DNA of 64,000 nucleotides from assembly GCA_020091685.1 (NCBI GenBank), contig CM034591.1, positions 12,658,833-12,722,832 on the forward strand, written 5' to 3'. How positions within the stretch are numbered: position 1 is the first letter of the stretch; each line of letters opens with the position of its first letter. Below, piece by piece: positions 59,067-64,000 of the stretch. Below the pieces are notes generated by a model. The model was not told where the DNA came from and made no database searches. It saw nothing but the letters and a program-made list of their open reading frames with translations. This DNA comes from Lutjanus erythropterus. Its lineage: Eukaryota; Chordata; Actinopteri; Lutjaniformes; Lutjanidae. The position numbers and the translations under genes were made by a program.

Positions 59067-59519
59067 GGGAAGGAGTGTTTTTGGACAAAACTCATAAACA
59101 TTAACTTTGTTTGACAGAACTGGAAAATCTTAGCCCACACTGATGTAAAAACTCTGCTAGTGATCATCTAACCTAACCTATCTAACCATATGACTCAAGT
59201 GATGAAATAATTCTATGTCATAACCAGTTTAGGTTTTAAGTCAAAATACTGACTGTCCAATTCAGTGAAGACAGTGACAGTGATTAGTTATTAAACTAAT
59301 ATGCATCATAACTCCTTTTGAATTTGAGGCCTGGTATTTTTTTGATTAGGCCTCTATTAAATAGGGTGGAAAGTAGACAAATTTTAAAATATGCCACTAT
59401 TATGATTATTCTAATGTGCTTTATGTGTCTATTTTTCAGGATTATGCTTGACTAAAATATTGAAATATGAATGAGACAAGTTTTAATATATATTGTAAGT
59501 AAATTCATTCTTATAAAAC

Positions 59520-59620
59520 TGTAAAATAATAATAAAAATAATTGTTAGATTAATGGATTAATTATCAATAGATAATAGATAAATTAATAATTTAAAAAAT
59601 AATCTTTAGGTGCAGCCCTA
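59520..59620. mobile_element. hAT-like MITE end fragment
   Basis: AT-rich piece with TTAGATTAATGGATTAATTA and the end phrase AGGTGCAGCCCTA. Confidence 0.45.
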
Positions 59621-59889
59621 TTTTATGATCAGTATTCCTATTTTCAATGCAATCATCGACTGCCAAAAACTGTGAACTGCCATAAAGCCTCTCAGAAGAA
59701 GAACGTAACAAACACAGTCACGTTTACTGTGAGCGGGAATCAAGAAAATGAATTTGTGGTGGAAACATTGCTGGAAACAGAGACAGAAGTGACAAAGAAA
59801 GCGAAAGCAAAGTCAACAAAATACTGTCAGTATCAGGAAGAAAACGTTTTAATGAGATTTGCCTCAACAAGCTGAAGCTGAAAGCACAG

Positions 59890-60165
59890 TAGGGCTGGCC
59901 GATGTATTGATAGAATAGATACTGTTATAGATTTTGGGCTTTGTAAAATCTTGATATGGCACAAGTGTTGTCTTTTCCTGGTTTTAAAAGTTGCATTGTG
60001 GTAAATGATATAACTTTATGAATTTACCAGACTGCTCTAGCTGTTCTATTACTTGCCCACTTAGTCATTATATCCACAACTGGACACAACTGGAAAAAGT
60101 TAGCCTTGAGATTTCAAAATCAGCTTCTGGTATTTTGTCCTCCAAGAGATGATATCTATATCAGC
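59890..60165. mobile_element. TAGGGCTGGCCGAT-type MITE, truncated
   Basis: Begins TAGGGCTGGCCGATGTATTG and has AGTGTTGTCTTTTCCTGGTT and CTTAGTCATTATATCCACAA. The right end is missing. This is a common fish repeat. Confidence 0.6.
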
Positions 60166-60234
60166 TTTGATGAGTAAATCACCTGTTTTCCCTTTTTGAA
60201 TGTCAACAGTCCTCCCTTTAAATTACATCAGCAG

Positions 60235-60560
60235 ATACCTGATCTGTAATCCCACCACCGGATGCGACTATTGCCTCAATCAATGACCAGTGCCTGCTTC
60301 TTTCAGCACTCAGCATCACGGCAAACCGTCATCAAGAGGAGTAGCGATGAGCCTCATCGGGGAGTTCATGTGTCAGAGAGATAGGAGCTGACCTCCCTGC
60401 GGACAGGCCTGAACACGCAGGCAGCTGCTGTCAGCGAGCCAGAACGTGGGGGAATTAATAGAAACAGCAGCTCTCCAGGGACACTGTTAGCCCACAGTGA
60501 CAGCCAGCTCTGATCTGGGGTCATCTTAATGCACTCTGCCTCTTCCCCTCTGCATTAGTG
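60235..60560. other. unique block in intron 1, possible CNE
   Basis: A mixed-composition unique stretch between MITEs, with phrases such as CTCAATCAATGACC and GGGGGAATTAATAG, and no recognisable frame. Possible enhancer. Confidence 0.25.
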
Positions 60561-61642
60561 GTGGGAAATATGAAACCTGGATCATTGCAAACGTTATTCA
60601 ACTTTCCGGGTAGGCTTAGCTCTGAACGCTGGCCCAGGCCTGTGCAAGCTGTGATATGCACACTTGTGGCAATCAAGAATGTGGGAGTGCCCTGTGTGGG
60701 GTTCAATTTTCATCTGACACACAGTATGCTATTAAATCTGAATTGCCCACACATGCAAGTGAGATTTTTTTTGGACACAAGCAAAAGTTTCGGGCCAACT
60801 TGCAAAAATAGTATTGAATTAAAGATAGCTGTGAACATACACTTTGATGCCAGTTTATGAGCTACACCTGACTGAAACTAATGCGGTCTAATATGACAAC
60901 CCCACCATAAATTCTACTTTCGTGACGGTGATAACACTCAGTTTTGCTCAAAGGTATTGATTAAACTTTGTTATTTGGAGGCTGCTGATCATGGGGCCTT
61001 GAATTCCTCTGCAGTAGGTAGGGCCTTTAGCATTTTTCACAAGTTTTGCGGCTACTATTATTCCACAGTGTACATTACAGTACAGTGTAGCTGCTACGCT
61101 CTGAATTATCTGCAGCTACTATGGTCATTAACTGCGATCCTCTCCCCAGATGAATACGATTTTAATGTGGTATCATAACTCCCTATCATGACATCAATGT
61201 CATGGCGACGTTAACTGCTGAACAGCATTGTGTATTTTTCCTCTTGCTCTTTCAGCTGTGTTTTCTCCAGTTGTAATAATATGTCTGAATCTTAAATAAA
61301 TGGACTGCCTGAGCCGTGAGAGCCTTGAGTTTGAGGTGAGTTGATTAAATGTTATTTCATTATTGCTAATTGTTCCAGGCCTCTGACCTTGAATAAAAAT
61401 TAGATGTGGACCTTGGAGTAATAAGTTTGAGCACATTCTGTTTAGTTTACAATCATATATGTCAACGAAACACATTAAAGCTTCACATTTGAAAAACAGC
61501 AAGTGTTTGATATTTTGCACTTGTTTATCAAAATAATTTCTGATTAATTTTCATTTGATCAACTCATCCATTTATTGACTCATCGTTGCAGCTACACACT
61601 CACTGCTATACTGTGCATGGAGCAGAGGAAGTTCAAGGTGTT

Positions 61643-62185
61643 TGAGCTGCACGTTATGGTAAAAATCATATTATGATTATTTTGACAGATACTGCAATTG
61701 TAACATGATTGAGCTGAAATGATCAATCGAAAAAGAGATTATTAATCACTTATTCAATTAATCACCAACTATTATGACTAACTAACTATTCATCTTCTTA
61801 CAGGTGAATATTTTCTGGTTTCTTTCTCCTCTCTTACAGTAAACTGATTATCTTTGGGTTCTGGGCAAAACAAGACATTTGAGGATGTCATTTGGAGTTT
61901 TGCGAAAGACTGATCGACATTTTTCATCATTTTCTGACATTTTATAGACCAAACAGTTAATCGATCAATAATAATTCTAGATGTGTCATGATCCAAAGAA
62001 ACGTGTTTTCTTGCATGTGGAGAACAAGATTTGTGGACCAGGACATTTCTGCAGCACTACAGTACTTCACCGTGATGCTGTTTTGTCTCAAATTTTCCTT
62101 TATCAAACAACTGCAGCTTCTATTTGAAAATTGCATTTTGCCATATTGTGATGTTGATAATATTTCTATTAATTGTGCTGCCCTA
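61643..62185. mobile_element. GAGCTGCACG-type MITE containing a nested MITE
   Basis: Left end GAGCTGCACGTTATGG and right end TAATTGTGCTGCCCTA are inverted copies. It has the same family phrases as 41874-42230 (GCCATATTGTGATGTTGATA). The middle at about 61711-61972 is a separate hAT-like MITE (TCTCTTACAGTAAACTGATT, CAGTTAATCGATCAATAATA). Confidence 0.65.
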
Positions 62186-62303
62186 AACTAAGTGTTTGTA
62201 ATAGATGCTGTTCTATTATGTCTAGAGATGTAAGTCACATATTGAATAATGTTAAGCTAGACAAAACATTTCATTTCACATTCCTCCTATTAATATGAGA
62301 CAC

Positions 62304-62580
62304 CAGTGTTTCCCCGACTTTTCTTCTGGGGACCCACTTTTTTAAAATGACAAACCATTGCAAACCAACTCACAATCAGCTTTATGAATAAATCTTGGGA
62401 GATTTAATTTGTGCATAAATGAAAGTGCCCAACTTTTTTTTTATTGCCATTTCTTCATCACCTTGTGTGATATTGAAGCGTGTTATTGAAAACTTGTTCA
62501 CATGTTAAACATTGTGTAAAATATCAAATAAAACCCTGTGACCCACCTGTGGGTCCTGACCCGGCCTCTGTGAATGACTA
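62304..62580. mobile_element. CAGTGTTTCCCC-type MITE
   Basis: Starts CAGTGTTTCCCCGACTTTTC, then GGGGACCCACTTTTTTAAAA, and near the right side CTGTGACCCACCTGTGGGTC. It interrupts a unit that is uninterrupted in a second local copy at 63264-63419, and the flanks GAGACACC/GGAACACC resemble an 8-bp target duplication. Confidence 0.6.
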
Positions 62581-62675
62581 TGGAACACCCACTTTTAGGA
62601 AGAGAAATAAGATTTTTGGAGTACAGCACTGTCTCACAAGCCCTTACCTGTCGCAGCCTTTCATCAAGAGACTGA

Positions 62676-63250
62676 TTAAAGGGATAGTTCACCCAAAAAT
62701 TTAAATTCTGTCATTATCTACCCACCCTCATGTCAACTGAAGGTTGGGTTTAATTTTTCAGTCCACAAAACACTGCTAGAGTTTCACAAGAAAACAAAGT
62801 TGTGCAATCTCCCAAACAATGCAAGAGAATGTTGACCAGTTTTCAAATGTGAAAAAACAACTGAAAAAAAAATAAAAATACAGTGCCTTCATATTGCTCA
62901 TCTGGCATAATCCAAGTCTCTTAAAGCCCTGACATGCCGTTCAGTTATGCATGCACACTGTCACAACACACACACCCAGTTCAAACGGTGTGCAGGTGCA
63001 TGTGGCTCCAAGCTAAGGTTCTGCAGTGATTTAGAGTTAGACTAAAAACATGATGACAGACTTGGATTACTTGGAGGCATTTTGGAGGGGGGGGGGGTGT
63101 TATTTTTTTCACATTTGAAAACTGGTCACCATTCACTTACATTGTTTGGGAGATTCTGCAGCGTTGCTTTCCTGTGAAACTCCAGCAGTGTTTTGTGGAC
63201 TAAAACATTAAACATGAGGGTGAATAGAAAATGTCAGAATTTTCATTTTA
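62676..63250. mobile_element. TTAAAGGGATAGTTCACCC foldback MITE
   Basis: The left arm begins TTAAAGGGATAGTTCACCC with ATTCTGTCATTATCTACCC. The right arm reads GAGGGTGAATAGAAAATGTC and AGAATTTTCATTTTA. Inner arm phrases AACACTGCTAGAGTTTCAC and GTGAAACTCCAGCAGTGTT are inverted copies. A very common fish element; the outermost right end is missing. Confidence 0.7.
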
Positions 63251-64000
63251 TTCCATTAACACAGACAAAACTTTTCACTTCACATCACTCCTACTGATAT
63301 GGTACATCCAATTTTAGGAACTGAGATGAGACTTTTGGAGGACATGTTCTGTGTTTACCAACAGCACAGTCTCACAAGCTCTTACCTGTCACAGTCTTTC
63401 ATCGAGTGACTGATTAAAACAGAACTGAATCCCTGAAACTACGAGCGGTAACTTAACACTGCATGCCAGAGTTGATTATTTGCTGTAAATAATGTGTGGA
63501 TAGACAAATGGCTGTGTGGAGGCATTGAGAGGAGAGAGCCACAGCAGCTCCACAGGCTCGCCTACGCACTAACACTAACCCACAGCGCTAGAAAGCGTCC
63601 CAGATTAAGGCCAAGTTATATAACTTGGAATCCATTTGTGCTTTTGCATTGCATGTGCGCTGCTGGCTAGTGAATGCACACTGTACTATACCCCCTTTTC
63701 AGCAACATAAATTCAGTTAGGTGCCAATTTCATCACAATAAACTGCTAAAAAGTGTTTGAGTGACTCAGTTCACTTTAGGTAAGGTGCACATACGATGAT
63801 ATGGCAGCTTAAATCAACGTCAGTCGGCGTGTTACTGTATAATAAACCCGAAGGAAAGCAGAGTTTCACACATTACCGCGACACAGGAAGAGGAAATGTC
63901 AACTTCTCTGTCAAGTAAGGATGCCTTACATGTGTAAGGTGAGCATGAGACATTATTATACATCCGAGTTTTCTGTAACAAAGCTGTAATCAGTCAAACG

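Larger units (their letters stand above)
62260..63419 (+). repeat. local direct duplication flanking a foldback MITE
   Basis: Copy A (62260-62303 joined to 62582-62680) and copy B (63264-63419) share GACAAAAC, TTCACATCACTCCT-like sequence, the phrase CCCACTTTTAGGAAG/TCCAATTTTAGGAAC, and CTCACAAGC followed by CTTACCTGTC and the CTGATTAAA end. The foldback MITE lies between them. Confidence 0.65.

Overview
This is a stretch of vertebrate, almost certainly teleost fish, genomic DNA. It is AT-rich and mostly non-coding, with long (CA)n/(TG)n microsatellites and dozens of short degenerate DNA-transposon remnants whose ends are typical of ray-finned fish. There are no bacterial, phage or CRISPR features. 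One gene is securely recognised: smad3, the receptor-regulated SMAD of TGF-beta/activin/nodal signalling. It lies on the minus strand, and seven consecutive coding exons could be joined with consensus splice sites and matching codon phases (exon 2 at 36448-36641 down to the stop codon at 25386-25388). The reading ends in the SMAD3-type C-terminal phosphorylation tail, which separates it from SMAD2. Exon 1, which holds the N-terminal part of the MH1 domain, was not found, so intron 1 must run past the right edge of the window and is at least 27.3 kb long.

Layout from left to right. 1-22.0 kb: DNA beyond the 3' end of smad3. It is a mix of transposon remnants (a LINE 3' end at about 3 kb, several MITEs, a 1.07-kb CACTA-like element carrying a 56-bp internal minisatellite at 15.25-16.33 kb) and blocks of unique, homeodomain-motif-rich sequence that look like conserved non-coding elements. 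Two small minus-strand open blocks with good splice donors (9597-9682 and 14831-14949) may be exons of an unidentified gene. 22.1-25.4 kb: probable smad3 3'UTR, interrupted by an 817-bp foldback element. 25.4-36.6 kb: smad3 exons 8 to 2 with introns of 172 bp to 4.4 kb, several holding transposon remnants. 36.6-64.0 kb: intron 1, full of MITEs (some nested inside others), microsatellites and a few unique blocks.

The most interesting observations are four. The in-frame smad3 linker exon is flanked on both sides by UG repeats, with a TG6T6 tract ahead of its acceptor. A long foldback element lies in the probable 3'UTR. The CACTA-like element has an internal dyad-rich minisatellite. Two local direct duplications each flank a mobile element in intron 1. 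Repeat family names are from memory of teleost repeats and were not checked against a library. Conservation of the proposed regulatory blocks could not be tested here.
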